The notes under the pieces are model-generated. The model did no database searches. It worked only from the letters and a program-made list of their open reading frames with translations, and was not told the origin of the DNA. Of a DNA stretch of 64,000 nucleotides, positions 17,630 to 26,812 are shown piece by piece. The DNA lies in assembly GCF_014495845.1 (NCBI RefSeq), contig NZ_CP061080.1, forward strand, positions 609,001-673,000. Direction: 5' to 3'. How positions within the stretch are numbered: the first letter of the stretch is position 1; each line of letters begins with the position of its first letter. The translations under genes and the position numbers were made by a program. This stretch comes from Aquibium microcysteis. Lineage in GTDB: Bacteria; Pseudomonadota; Alphaproteobacteria; Rhizobiales; Rhizobiaceae.

Positions 17630-18630
17630 GCGACAGATACATCATGCGGCCGGAGCACGAGTTCAACCACGTGCCGGACGCCTCGCCGAACTTCAACGAA
17701 AGCGTCTACACCAACGCCTTCGACCCGGTGAACGCCTTCGGTGGCTGGATGCGGCTCGGCAACCGCGTCAACGAGGGGTATGCCGAACTGTCGGTGTGCC
17801 TCTATCTGCCCGACGGCCGCATCGCCTGCCAGTTCCAGCGGCCGGCGATCACCGCCAACGACCGGTTCGAGGCGGGCGGCATCACCTACACGGTCAACGA
17901 GCCGCTGAAGAGCGTGACCATGCGCTATGACGGCGACTTCATCATCGTCGACGATCCCGACGACCTGCGCAATCCGCAGGAACTCTTCGCCCGCGGCCCG
18001 CGCCTGCCCGGTCACGTGTCCTGGACCCACGAGGCCGAATCGCCCGTCCACGGCGGCGAGCCGGCGGACGACAGCGTGCAGACCATGTACGGGCGCGATT
18101 TCTCGCTCGGTCATTTCAACCAGCACGGCCGCGCCCGCGGCATCATCAGGGTGGGCGACGAGAGCTGGGAGATCGACGGCCGCGGCTGGCGCGACCATTC
18201 CTGGGGCCCGCGCTACTGGCAGGTCATCTATTTCTACCGCCTGTTCATCGCCAACTTCCCGAACGGCGACGGCCTGATGCTGCTCAAGATCACCGACCAG
18301 GCCGGCAAGGTCCGCCGCCAGGGCGTGCTGCTCGTCGACGGCCAGTACGAGGAGGTGCTCGATCTGGAGGTCCAGACCGACTGGACCGCCGATCGCGACC
18401 CGGCCTTCGTGCGGCTCGGCGTGATGACGAAGCAGCGCAAGGTGCGCATCGACGTCGAGATCCTGAAGCTCGCGCCGCTTCGCAACCGCCGCAAGACCGA
18501 AGAGGGCGTCCTCGTGTCGCGCATCGCCGAAGGCTTCTCCCGCTTCACCTGGGGGGACCAGACGGGCGTCGGCATGACGGAATACATCGAGCGGATCGAG
18601 GACGGAGCCTACGTCGGCTATCCGCTCTAG
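17626..18630 (+). CDS. DUF7064-like/hydroxyneurosporene-synthase-like protein of unknown function
   Basis: The 334-residue soluble protein is rich in aromatic and beta-forming residues and contains GRGWRDHSWGPRYW near residue 185, a motif I associate with DUF7064/DUF7065 proteins related to CrtC-type lipocalin-like folds. No signal peptide is evident. It overlaps the MaoC gene by 4 bases and is last in the TRAP/acyl-CoA operon, so it probably belongs to the same pathway, for example as a second hydratase or lyase. The function is unassigned. Confidence 0.8.
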   Translation: MSDRYIMRPEHEFNHVPDASPNFNESVYTNAFDPVNAFGGWMRLGNRVNEGYAELSVCLYLPDGRIACQFQRPAITANDRFEAGGITYTVNEPLKSVTMRYDGDFIIVDDPDDLRNPQELFARGPRLPGHVSWTHEAESPVHGGEPADDSVQTMYGRDFSLGHFNQHGRARGIIRVGDESWEIDGRGWRDHSWGPRYWQVIYFYRLFIANFPNGDGLMLLKITDQAGKVRRQGVLLVDGQYEEVLDLEVQTDWTADRDPAFVRLGVMTKQRKVRIDVEILKLAPLRNRRKTEEGVLVSRIAEGFSRFTWGDQTGVGMTEYIERIEDGAYVGYPL

Positions 18631-18707
18631 CCGCGCGGCCGGCGCTTCCATGGCCTGCAGATGGGTCGGGTTCATTAACCCGGACCAGCCGGAATCCTGC
18701 GCGCAAA

Positions 18708-18721
18708 TATCTGCACAGATA
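18708..18721. promoter_or_regulatory. Candidate operator TATCTG-CA-CAGATA
   Basis: A dyad with 6-bp arms lies about 45 bases upstream of the -35 box of the sugar-type ABC operon. A second structure, CGGGTT-CATT-AACCCG at 18667-18682, lies just before it and may close the preceding transcript. The dyad would suit an activator or second regulator; no candidate gene is adjacent. Confidence 0.3.
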
Positions 18722-18764
18722 ACGGAATTCTTTGCGAAGACCAACCCGCCACGCAGGAATTGCG

Positions 18765-18798
18765 TTGACTTTCCCCGTTGCAGATGAACAGTATTCAT
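18765..18798 (+). promoter_or_regulatory. Promoter of the ribose-type ABC operon with overlapping operator
   Basis: TTGACT at 18765-18770 lies 18 bases from CAGTAT (18789-18794). The -10 is embedded in ATGAACAGTATTCAT (18784-18798), a perfect ATGAA-N5-TTCAT dyad, so binding would occlude the promoter. The dyad layout matches 8251-8265 and nearly 8128-8142, pointing to shared control with the TetR cluster. The start codon follows 38 bases after the dyad, with GGAGG as ribosome site. Confidence 0.55.
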
Positions 18799-18835
18799 TA
18801 AGCGCTGCCGCAGAACGGCGCACCCGGAGGAACCG

Positions 18836-19810
18836 ATGGCCATATTGATGGGCATTTCCCAGGAGCGGATCGTCGTCGCCATTGCGGCGGGGCTTTTCGT
18901 CCTGTTCTCGATCGTGCTGCCGGGATTCCTGGACGCCGGCAATCTCCTGTCGCTGATCCAGAACGTCTCGATCCTCGGCATTCTCGGTGTGGGCATGGCG
19001 ATCGCCATCATTGGCCGCGGCATCGACCTGTCGATCCTCTCGACCATGCCGGTCTCGGTCGCCTGGTTGCTCAACCTCGTGAACGGCGGCTTCCCGATCT
19101 GGCTCGCCTTCCTCTGCGCGCTCGCCTTCGTGGTGGCCGTCGGCATCGTCAACGGCGTGCTCATCGCCTATGTCGAGATTCCGGCGATCTTCGCCACGCT
19201 GGCCATGGGCATCGTCGTCTACGGGTTCGGCAAGTCGCTGCTGGTGCCGATCGAGGCCGTCTACGTCACCGGCGGCGAGTCCTGGTTCTATTCGATCGGC
19301 AGCGGCCGCGTGCTCGGCGTGCCGACGCCCGTCATCGTCTTCGCGCTGGTGGCGGCGGCGGCCTGGCTCTTCCTGCGCTATCTGAAGCCGGGGCGATTCA
19401 TCTACGGCATGGGCGACAACCCCGCCGCCGCGCGCATCACGGGACTGCCGGTCAGGCCCATGATCGTCCTGCAATACGTGCTCACCTCGATCATCGCGCT
19501 GGTGGCCGGCATCGTCATGGCGACCGCGCTCGCCGGCATCAACACGCGGCTCGCGCTCTCGACCATGGTCTACGACGTGATCCTGGTCGTGGTGCTCGGC
19601 GGCATCGGCCTGTCGGGCGGCAAGGGCGGCATCCGCAACGTCGTCGTCGGCACCATCCTGATCGGCATCCTGCTCAACGGAATGACGATCATGAACCTGA
19701 CCTACACGATCCAGAGCATCCTGAAGAGCGTGATCCTGCTGCTCGCGATCGTGGTCGATACGCTTCTCAATCCCCGTGACGAGCAGACCGCTCAGCACGG
19801 CGACATCTGA
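18836..19810 (+). CDS. Ribose/xylose-type ABC transporter permease (RbsC family)
   Basis: The 324-residue protein has 8-10 hydrophobic helices and the RbsC pattern AIIGRGIDLSILS near residue 65 and VVLGGIGLSGGKGGIRNVV near 260. It is the first gene of the operon and one of two different permeases, implying a heterodimeric pore. A clean GGAGG precedes the ATG. Confidence 0.93.
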   Translation: MAILMGISQERIVVAIAAGLFVLFSIVLPGFLDAGNLLSLIQNVSILGILGVGMAIAIIGRGIDLSILSTMPVSVAWLLNLVNGGFPIWLAFLCALAFVVAVGIVNGVLIAYVEIPAIFATLAMGIVVYGFGKSLLVPIEAVYVTGGESWFYSIGSGRVLGVPTPVIVFALVAAAAWLFLRYLKPGRFIYGMGDNPAAARITGLPVRPMIVLQYVLTSIIALVAGIVMATALAGINTRLALSTMVYDVILVVVLGGIGLSGGKGGIRNVVVGTILIGILLNGMTIMNLTYTIQSILKSVILLLAIVVDTLLNPRDEQTAQHGDI

Positions 19811-19838
19811 ACCGTCGTTTCAAGTGGAGGAAAATGAC

Positions 19839-20864
19839 ATGCGTGGACTGAAGCTTCTCAAGGCGCTCGCCGCCGGGGGCGCCCTTCTGGCGTCCGTCGG
19901 CGCGGCGATGTCGGAACCCTACGACGACGGCCAGTCGAAGACCTACTACGAGAGCATGAAGGGCAAGAAGGTGGCCTTCGTGCCGCTCTCCATGGGCTTC
20001 GACCTGACCGAGGGATGGAACGCCGGCCTGCAGAACCAGGCGAAGGCGCTCGGCTACACCGTCGACGTGCGCGATCCCAACTGGAACGTCGAGGCCGGCG
20101 TGCAGGCCGCCAACGGCTTCATCGCCGACGAGCCGGACGTGCTGATCCTGCATCCGCTCGACCAGCAGGCCTACAACCGCATCGTGCCCAAGGCCATGAG
20201 CGCCGGGATCAACGTCATCCAGGTCAACCTGAAGTCCGTCACCAACGGCGATGCCTATGTCGGCGCCGACTGGTACGACCTCGGGCTCAAGCAGGCGGAG
20301 GCGATCGTCAAGGCCTGCGGCGAGGGCTCCGGCAAGAACGGCAAGATCGCCATCGTCACCGGTCAGGCCGCCACGCCCACCATCGTCATCGGCAACCAGG
20401 CCTTCGAAGACGTCTTCGCAGAGCACCCCGAGATCCAGGTCGTTGCCCGGCAGTCGGCCGACTTCGACCCCGCCAAGGCGCAGGCCATCACCTCGACCGT
20501 GCTCAAGCAGAACCCCGACCTCTGCGGCATCCTCGGCGTCTGGGACGGGCAGGACACCGGCACGGCGGCGGCCATCCGCGAAGCCAACATGCAGGACCAG
20601 ATCTATTTCGTCTCGTCCGGCGGCGGCTCGAAGTCGGCGGCCTGCGACAACATCGAGAACGGCAGCTTCGACGCCTATGTGAGCTACGACGTGCCCGGCC
20701 AGGCGCGCGACCTCAACGCGGCGGTGAAGATCCTGCTGCAGACCGCGCCCGAGCCGGGCAGCGCACCCTTCGCGCTCTACACCCCGCTCAAGATCCTGAC
20801 CAAGGACAACCTCACGCCCTCGTCCTGCTGGACGCTCGAGGACATGAAGGCCTTCGGCGGCTGA
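19839..20864 (+). CDS. Sugar-type ABC substrate-binding protein
   Basis: The 341-residue periplasmic protein has signal peptide MRGLKLLKALAAGGALLASV and a PBP type-1 fold: KGKKVAFVPLSMGFDLTEGW near residue 40, DVLILHPLDQQAYNR near 105, and a hinge pattern CGILGVWDGQDTGTAAAIR near 230. It has four or more cysteines, unusual for the family, which may form disulfides. GTGGAGG precedes the ATG at 19839. The substrate is unknown; the propeller partners suggest a sugar lactone or similar ester. Confidence 0.92.
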   Translation: MRGLKLLKALAAGGALLASVGAAMSEPYDDGQSKTYYESMKGKKVAFVPLSMGFDLTEGWNAGLQNQAKALGYTVDVRDPNWNVEAGVQAANGFIADEPDVLILHPLDQQAYNRIVPKAMSAGINVIQVNLKSVTNGDAYVGADWYDLGLKQAEAIVKACGEGSGKNGKIAIVTGQAATPTIVIGNQAFEDVFAEHPEIQVVARQSADFDPAKAQAITSTVLKQNPDLCGILGVWDGQDTGTAAAIREANMQDQIYFVSSGGGSKSAACDNIENGSFDAYVSYDVPGQARDLNAAVKILLQTAPEPGSAPFALYTPLKILTKDNLTPSSCWTLEDMKAFGG

Positions 20865-20879
20865 CGCCGTTGCGGGGCG

Positions 20880-20904
20880 GGAGCGGCGCACCGCGCGCCG
20901 CTCC
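20880..20904 (+). terminator. GC hairpin after the sugar-binding-protein gene
   Basis: Perfect 10-bp arms (20880-20889 and 20895-20904) with loop ACCGC lie in the gap to the fusion permease, without a T-run. This is the third post-binding-protein hairpin in the window, supporting differential expression by transcript processing or attenuation. Confidence 0.5.
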
Positions 20905-20937
20905 TCGATCCCGGTGCTCTTTCGGAGAATGACTGAG

Positions 20938-23061
20938 ATGGCGGTTTCGGAAACCTGGACACGCTGGCGATACCGCTGGGTGCCGGACAAGTTCGTGGGC
21001 GAGATCCTGTCCAAGAACTGGATCGACACGCTGATTCCGGTCGTCATCCTGGCCGCCGTCTTCACCTTCTTCAGCCTGGCGATGTCGGGCTTCCTGCGCG
21101 GCTCCAATCTCTCCGACATCGCCCAGATCTACGGCGAATACCTGATCATCATCGTCGGCATCACCTTCGTGATGATGGCCGGCGGCATCGATCTCACCGT
21201 CGGCTCGGTCTTTGCCCTCTGCAACCTCGCCGCGCTGCTCTTCATCAACACGATGGAGATCAACCTGGCGGTCGGCATCCCGGCGATCATGCTGCTCGGC
21301 GGCCTGATCGGCCTCGTGAACGGCCTGCTGATCGGCTATCTCGGCATGCGCGCCTTCCTGACGACGCTGGTGATGCTGATCATCGTGCGCGCGGTCGTCG
21401 ACCAGGGCCTGCTCGACTACGGCCAGACCATCGCCCGCGGTTTCAATCCCTCGGCGGCCTGGGAGTTCATGGCCATCGGCAAGCTGTTCGGCATTCCGTC
21501 GAGCCTCGTCGTGGCGGCCGTCATCGCCCTCGTCGGCCACGTCGTTCTGACGCGGATGCGCTTCGGCTGGCACGTCATGGCCGTCGGCGGCTCGCGCCGC
21601 TCGGCCTACAATGCCGGCATCCGGGTCAAGCGCACCATCTGCGCGACCTACGTCCTGTCGGGGGCGCTCACCGGGCTCGCCGCGACCTTCTACGCCGCGC
21701 GGCTGTCGAGTGCCGGCACCGACGTCGGCAAGGGGCTCGAGGTCACCATGCTGACGGCGGCCGTGCTCGGCGGCATCAGCCTCGGCGGCGGGCGCGGCTC
21801 CATCGTCAAGGCCATGCTCGGCGCCCTGATCATCCTGCTCGTCCAGAACAGCCTGATCCGCATGGGGCTGACCAGCGGCACGAGTTCGCTCGTGCTCGGC
21901 CTGATCCTGCTCGCCGCCGTCGCCATCGACGTGCGCTGGGTCAAGAACCGGCACAAGGTGCTCGCCCGCGCCTACGTCTCGCCGACCTATTTCCGCCTGC
22001 CGCCGCTGCCCGAGACCGCCGCGGGTTCGGGCTCGCCCTACGCGCTGAACGACAAGCTGCGCGGCGTCGAGGCGATCGGCCTCGGCGAGCTCGACGGGCC
22101 GGAGGACGTCATCTTCGATCGCGACGACAACCTCTATTGCGGCAGCCGCCACGGCGACATCATCCGCTTCTTCGCGCCCGACCACAAACGCTGGGAGATC
22201 TTCGCCCATATCGGCGGCCATCCGCTGGGCATGGCCTTCGACGCCGATGGCAATCTGCATTCCTGCGTCGGCGGCATGGGCCTGTTCAAGATCTCGCCGG
22301 CCGGCGAGGTGACGAAGCTCTCCGACGAAACCAACCGCAGCCTGCTCTCGATCGTCGACGACAGCCGCCTTCGCCTCGCCGACGACCTCGACATCGCGCC
22401 CGACGGCAAGGTCTATTTCTCCGAGGCGACGGTCCGCTACGAGATGTACGACTGGATGGTCGACGCGCTCGAGGGCCGCGGCAACGGCCGCATCATCTGC
22501 TACGACCCGGCGACCGGCGCCTCCCGCACCGTGCTGCCCAATCTGCAGCTGCCCAACGGCATCTGCGTGGAGAAGACCGGCCAGTCGCTGCTCTTTGCCG
22601 AGACCTGGGGCTGCCGCATCACGCGCTGGTACTTCGACGGTCCGAAGAAGGGGACGCGCGAGATCGTCATCGACAACCTGCCCGGCTATCCCGACAACAT
22701 CAACCGTGCCTCCGACGGCACCTACTGGTGCGCGCTCTGCGGCATGCGCTCGCCGGTCTTCGACCTCGCGCTGCGGATGCCCGATTTCCGCCGCCGCATG
22801 GTGCAGAAGGTCGGACGCGACGACTGGCTCTACCCCAACATGAACACCGGCTGCGTCATCAAGTTCGATTCCGCCGGCACCATCCTCGACGTGCTGTGGG
22901 ACCTCGGCGGCGAGGCCCATCCGATGATCACCTCGATCCGCGAGCACAAGGGCTGGCTGTATCTGGGCGGTATCTACAACAACCGCGTCGGCAAGTACCG
23001 CATCCCCGGCGCCGACCCGACCTGGACCTCGAACGACGACTACTGGGGAGGCCGGACGTGA
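20938..23061 (+). CDS. Fusion: RbsC-type ABC permease + SMP-30/strictosidine-synthase-like propeller
   Basis: A 707-residue protein. Residues about 30-335 form a complete RbsC permease (MAGGIDLTVGSVFALCNLAA near 80, LGGISLGGGRGSIVKAMLG near 278). After a short linker, residues about 365-700 form a six-bladed propeller: GPEDVIFDRDDNLYCG, LADDLDIAPDGKVYFSEAT, NGICVEKTGQSLLFAETW and NLPGYPDNINRASDGTYW. RbsC C-termini are cytoplasmic, so the enzyme domain would sit at the channel exit. I prefer ATG 20938, 10 bases after CGGAG; GTG 20914 and ATG 20929 are in frame. Lactonase or esterase action on incoming solute is inferred. Confidence 0.9.
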   Translation: MAVSETWTRWRYRWVPDKFVGEILSKNWIDTLIPVVILAAVFTFFSLAMSGFLRGSNLSDIAQIYGEYLIIIVGITFVMMAGGIDLTVGSVFALCNLAALLFINTMEINLAVGIPAIMLLGGLIGLVNGLLIGYLGMRAFLTTLVMLIIVRAVVDQGLLDYGQTIARGFNPSAAWEFMAIGKLFGIPSSLVVAAVIALVGHVVLTRMRFGWHVMAVGGSRRSAYNAGIRVKRTICATYVLSGALTGLAATFYAARLSSAGTDVGKGLEVTMLTAAVLGGISLGGGRGSIVKAMLGALIILLVQNSLIRMGLTSGTSSLVLGLILLAAVAIDVRWVKNRHKVLARAYVSPTYFRLPPLPETAAGSGSPYALNDKLRGVEAIGLGELDGPEDVIFDRDDNLYCGSRHGDIIRFFAPDHKRWEIFAHIGGHPLGMAFDADGNLHSCVGGMGLFKISPAGEVTKLSDETNRSLLSIVDDSRLRLADDLDIAPDGKVYFSEATVRYEMYDWMVDALEGRGNGRIICYDPATGASRTVLPNLQLPNGICVEKTGQSLLFAETWGCRITRWYFDGPKKGTREIVIDNLPGYPDNINRASDGTYWCALCGMRSPVFDLALRMPDFRRRMVQKVGRDDWLYPNMNTGCVIKFDSAGTILDVLWDLGGEAHPMITSIREHKGWLYLGGIYNNRVGKYRIPGADPTWTSNDDYWGGRT

Positions 23062-24152
23062 TCGGCGCCTTGAAGCGGAGATGGGACGCCTTTCGCGGCA
23101 GCGGCGAAGCCGCCGTCACGATCCCGTCGATGGACGGCGCGCTGCGCCCCAACCGCCTGATCGAGGAGGCGGAACTCGTCGCGGCGGTCGAGGCGCCGGA
23201 CGACCTCGCCCATGACGGCAGCTCGCCGCTCGTCTCCACCGGCCGCCGGATCTGCCGCATCACGCCGGCCGGGCTGGAAACGCTCGCCGAGTTCGGCTCG
23301 GCCGTCACCGCCCTCGCCGCCGCGCCGTCCGGACGCATCGCGGCAGCACTCGCCGAGGGGCTGATCGTCGTGCTCGATCCCGACGGGACGCGCCGCACCG
23401 TGGCGCGGCTGGGCGACGGCCCGGCGACCTGCGTGACCGCCCTGTGCATCGCCGGCGACGACACGCTGTTCGTGGCACAGGGGTCCGTCCGCCGAGCTGC
23501 CGCCGACTGGAAGCGGGACCTGATGGAGCGCCGCAGCGATGGCGCGGTCTGGCGGACCATGCCCGACGGCAGCGGGCAGGAACGGATCGCCGCAGCACTG
23601 GCCTGGCCGCTCGGCATTGCCGCCGGGACCGGCGACCGGCTGATCGTGTCCGAAAGCTGGCGCCATCGCCTCGTCGCGCTGTCCGGCGGTCGGGCGCCCG
23701 AGCCGGTGCTGGCCGACCTGCCGGGCTATCCCGCCCGCATCCACCCCGACCCCGCCGGCGGCTGGTGGCTCGCGCTGTTTTCGCCGCGCAACCAGATCAT
23801 CGAGTTCATCCAGCGCGAACCGGCCTTCCTGGGGCGCATGATGGAGGAGGTGGACGAGGCCTACTGGGCCGCGCCGTCGCTGAAACCCTCCGCCACCTTC
23901 CTCGAGCCCCTGCAGGGGGGCGCCCAGAAGCATCTCGGCATGCTGAAGCCTTGGGCCCCGACCCGATCCTACGGCCTCGTCGTGCATCTGGACGGCCGGC
24001 TGCGGCCGACGCGCTCGTTCCACAGCCGGGCCGACGGGACGCGCCACGGCATCATGACGGTCCTGCCGGTGGGCGATGCCGTGTTCGCGGCAGCCAAGGG
24101 CGGGGACGCCGTCGTGGCCCTCGACCGCGGCGATGCGGCAAGGAGAGCCTGA
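23058..24152 (+). CDS. SMP-30/strictosidine-synthase-like propeller protein
   Basis: The 364-residue protein starts at a GTG overlapping the fusion gene's TGA. It has the same propeller signatures in weaker form: TRRTVARL/LIVSESWRHRLVALSGG, NLPGYP-like DLPGYPARIHPDPAGGWWLA near residue 225. No signal peptide is evident, so it is probably cytoplasmic. It is a diverged paralogue of the C-terminal half of the preceding protein, perhaps a second hydrolase or a regulatory partner. The acceptor residues differ (ARIHP for DNINR), so activity may differ. Confidence 0.85.
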   Translation: MIGALKRRWDAFRGSGEAAVTIPSMDGALRPNRLIEEAELVAAVEAPDDLAHDGSSPLVSTGRRICRITPAGLETLAEFGSAVTALAAAPSGRIAAALAEGLIVVLDPDGTRRTVARLGDGPATCVTALCIAGDDTLFVAQGSVRRAAADWKRDLMERRSDGAVWRTMPDGSGQERIAAALAWPLGIAAGTGDRLIVSESWRHRLVALSGGRAPEPVLADLPGYPARIHPDPAGGWWLALFSPRNQIIEFIQREPAFLGRMMEEVDEAYWAAPSLKPSATFLEPLQGGAQKHLGMLKPWAPTRSYGLVVHLDGRLRPTRSFHSRADGTRHGIMTVLPVGDAVFAAAKGGDAVVALDRGDAARRA

Positions 24153-24153
24153 C

Positions 24154-25650
<1,497 letters not shown>

Positions 25651-25806
25651 GCGGGGTGCGGACGGCTCGGCGCGCTGCGGGTCGCCGCCCGCGGTACTCC
25701 GGCCGGGGATGGAGCTACCGCCTTCAGCGCGCGTCCCGGCCTCCGTCCGCGTTCGCAGTTTCCCCGTTGTCATCCTCAACCGACGGGAGCGCGCCTCCCT
25801 CGGCGT

Positions 25807-25988
25807 CGTCATCCTCGGGCGAAGCAGGCCGAAGGCCGTCGCGCAGACCCGAGGATCCATGCCTCGACGGAGCGGGATGCGCGGGGAGGCGGCCGTCCTG
25901 CGTCGGATCGCGGATGCGCAGCGCGAGGCATGGATCCCGGATACGTCGTCCTGCGCTTCGCTCGGACGCCGTTCCGGGATGACGAAGG
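25807..25988. repeat. RIME-like palindromic element, intact copy
   Basis: The left block (25807-25866) starts CGTCATCCTCGGGCG and ends GACCCGAGGATCCATGCC; the right block (about 25918-25988) starts GCGAGGCATGGATCCCGGAT and ends TTCCGGGATGACGAAGG. The two blocks form a large imperfect inverted repeat. The sequence is of the intergenic mosaic type (RIME) common in Rhizobiales. It is non-coding, and its copy at 26143-26572 is interrupted. Confidence 0.75.
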
Positions 25989-26142
25989 GAAGGGGGCGGC
26001 CTGGCGCAGCGCTGGCGGGCCTGGGCGCGTTCTTCTCGGGAAAGGGGCGCGCGGGCGCAGCGCCCGATCGCACCGGCGAACCGTCTGTGCGGCCTTCCGC
26101 CTCGCCCGCCCGTTCGGCCGGAGCGCGCGCCGCCCTCCGCGT

Positions 26143-26572
26143 CGTCATCCTCGGGCGGAGCAGGCCGAAGGCCGTCGCGGAGACCCGAGGATCCATGCCT
26201 CGGCGGGGGGCGGCGGTCGCGACGCTGGCTGCGCGCGGGTCGTCCTGCGCTGGATCGCGTGTGCGAAGGGCGAGGCATGGATCCCGGATACGGCGTACCG
26301 ATACCAGCGGTCTTTTCGATTGACCCACGGCGCTGCCCCTCATCCGCCTGCCGGCACCTTCTCCCCGCAAGCGGGGAGAAGGGGGCACGGCCGCGACATC
26401 GGCACCAGGTAGGCGACCTTTGCGACTGGCGAAGCCGTCGGTGACGGCGTTCTTCTCCCCGTGTTACGGGGAGAAGGTGCCGGCAGGCGGATGAGGGGCG
26501 GCGTGAGGGTCGAAGGTAAAGGCCAGTAGTATGAGCTGCGCTCGGACGCCGTTCCGGGATGACGAAGGGGGG
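26143..26572. repeat. Second RIME-like element, split by an inserted element
   Basis: 26143-26202 repeats the left block of the 25807 copy almost base for base. 26270-26293 repeats the first part of the right block (GGCATGGATCCCGGATACG), and 26535-26572 repeats its end (CGCTCGGACGCCGTTCCGGG). Between them sits the 235-base element at 26300-26534. The intact copy therefore acts as the empty-site reference. Confidence 0.7.
26300..26534. mobile_element. MITE-like inverted-repeat element, long copy
   Basis: A 235-base non-coding element. Its halves are inverted: GCCCCTCATCCGCCTGCCGG... on the left and ...CCGGCAGGCGGATGAGGGGC on the right, each next to a hairpin (CTTCTCCCCG with CGGGGAGAAG). The degenerate ends also pair (GATACCAG... 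with ...CCAGTAGTATG). It has no ORF. A shorter copy is at 51076-51265. It looks like a non-autonomous mobile or palindromic element that inserted into the surrounding RIME-like repeat. Confidence 0.65.
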
Positions 26573-26604
26573 GTGGCGCGGTGGTGCAGCGCTGGCGGGC
26601 CGCC

Positions 26605-26811
26605 CTACGCCTCGATGTAGGCGGCGCGGCTCACCGAGGGCGGGACGGGAAGGCCGTCTTCGCGAAGCCCCTCGATGTGAAACCGGATCGCATCGCGAAT
26701 CTCCCGCTCGATGTCTTCCACGGTGGCTGCGGTGGCGATGCAGCCCGGCAGATCCGGGACGTAGGCGGAGTAGTTGCTGCCCGCCTGTTCGATGACGACC
26801 GCATAGCGCAT
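26605..26811 (-). CDS. hicB: HicB-family antitoxin
   Basis: The 68-residue protein MRYAVVIEQAGSNYSAYVPD... has the HicB core YVPDLPGCIATAATVEDIE and a short C-terminus without an obvious DNA-binding extension. It would neutralise HicA, an RNA-cleaving toxin. AAGGAG lies 7 bases before the ATG, inside the end of the hicA frame. The partner gene upstream carries a frameshift, so the pair may be decaying. Confidence 0.88.
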   Translation of the reverse strand: MRYAVVIEQAGSNYSAYVPDLPGCIATAATVEDIEREIRDAIRFHIEGLREDGLPVPPSVSRAAYIEA

Positions 26812-26812
26812 G

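Noticed and set aside
25709..26412. Overlapping open frames in the repeat-rich gap
   Set aside because: They are made of the RIME-like and MITE-like repeats read in several frames, with repetitive Arg/Ser/Pro-rich products and no ribosome sites.
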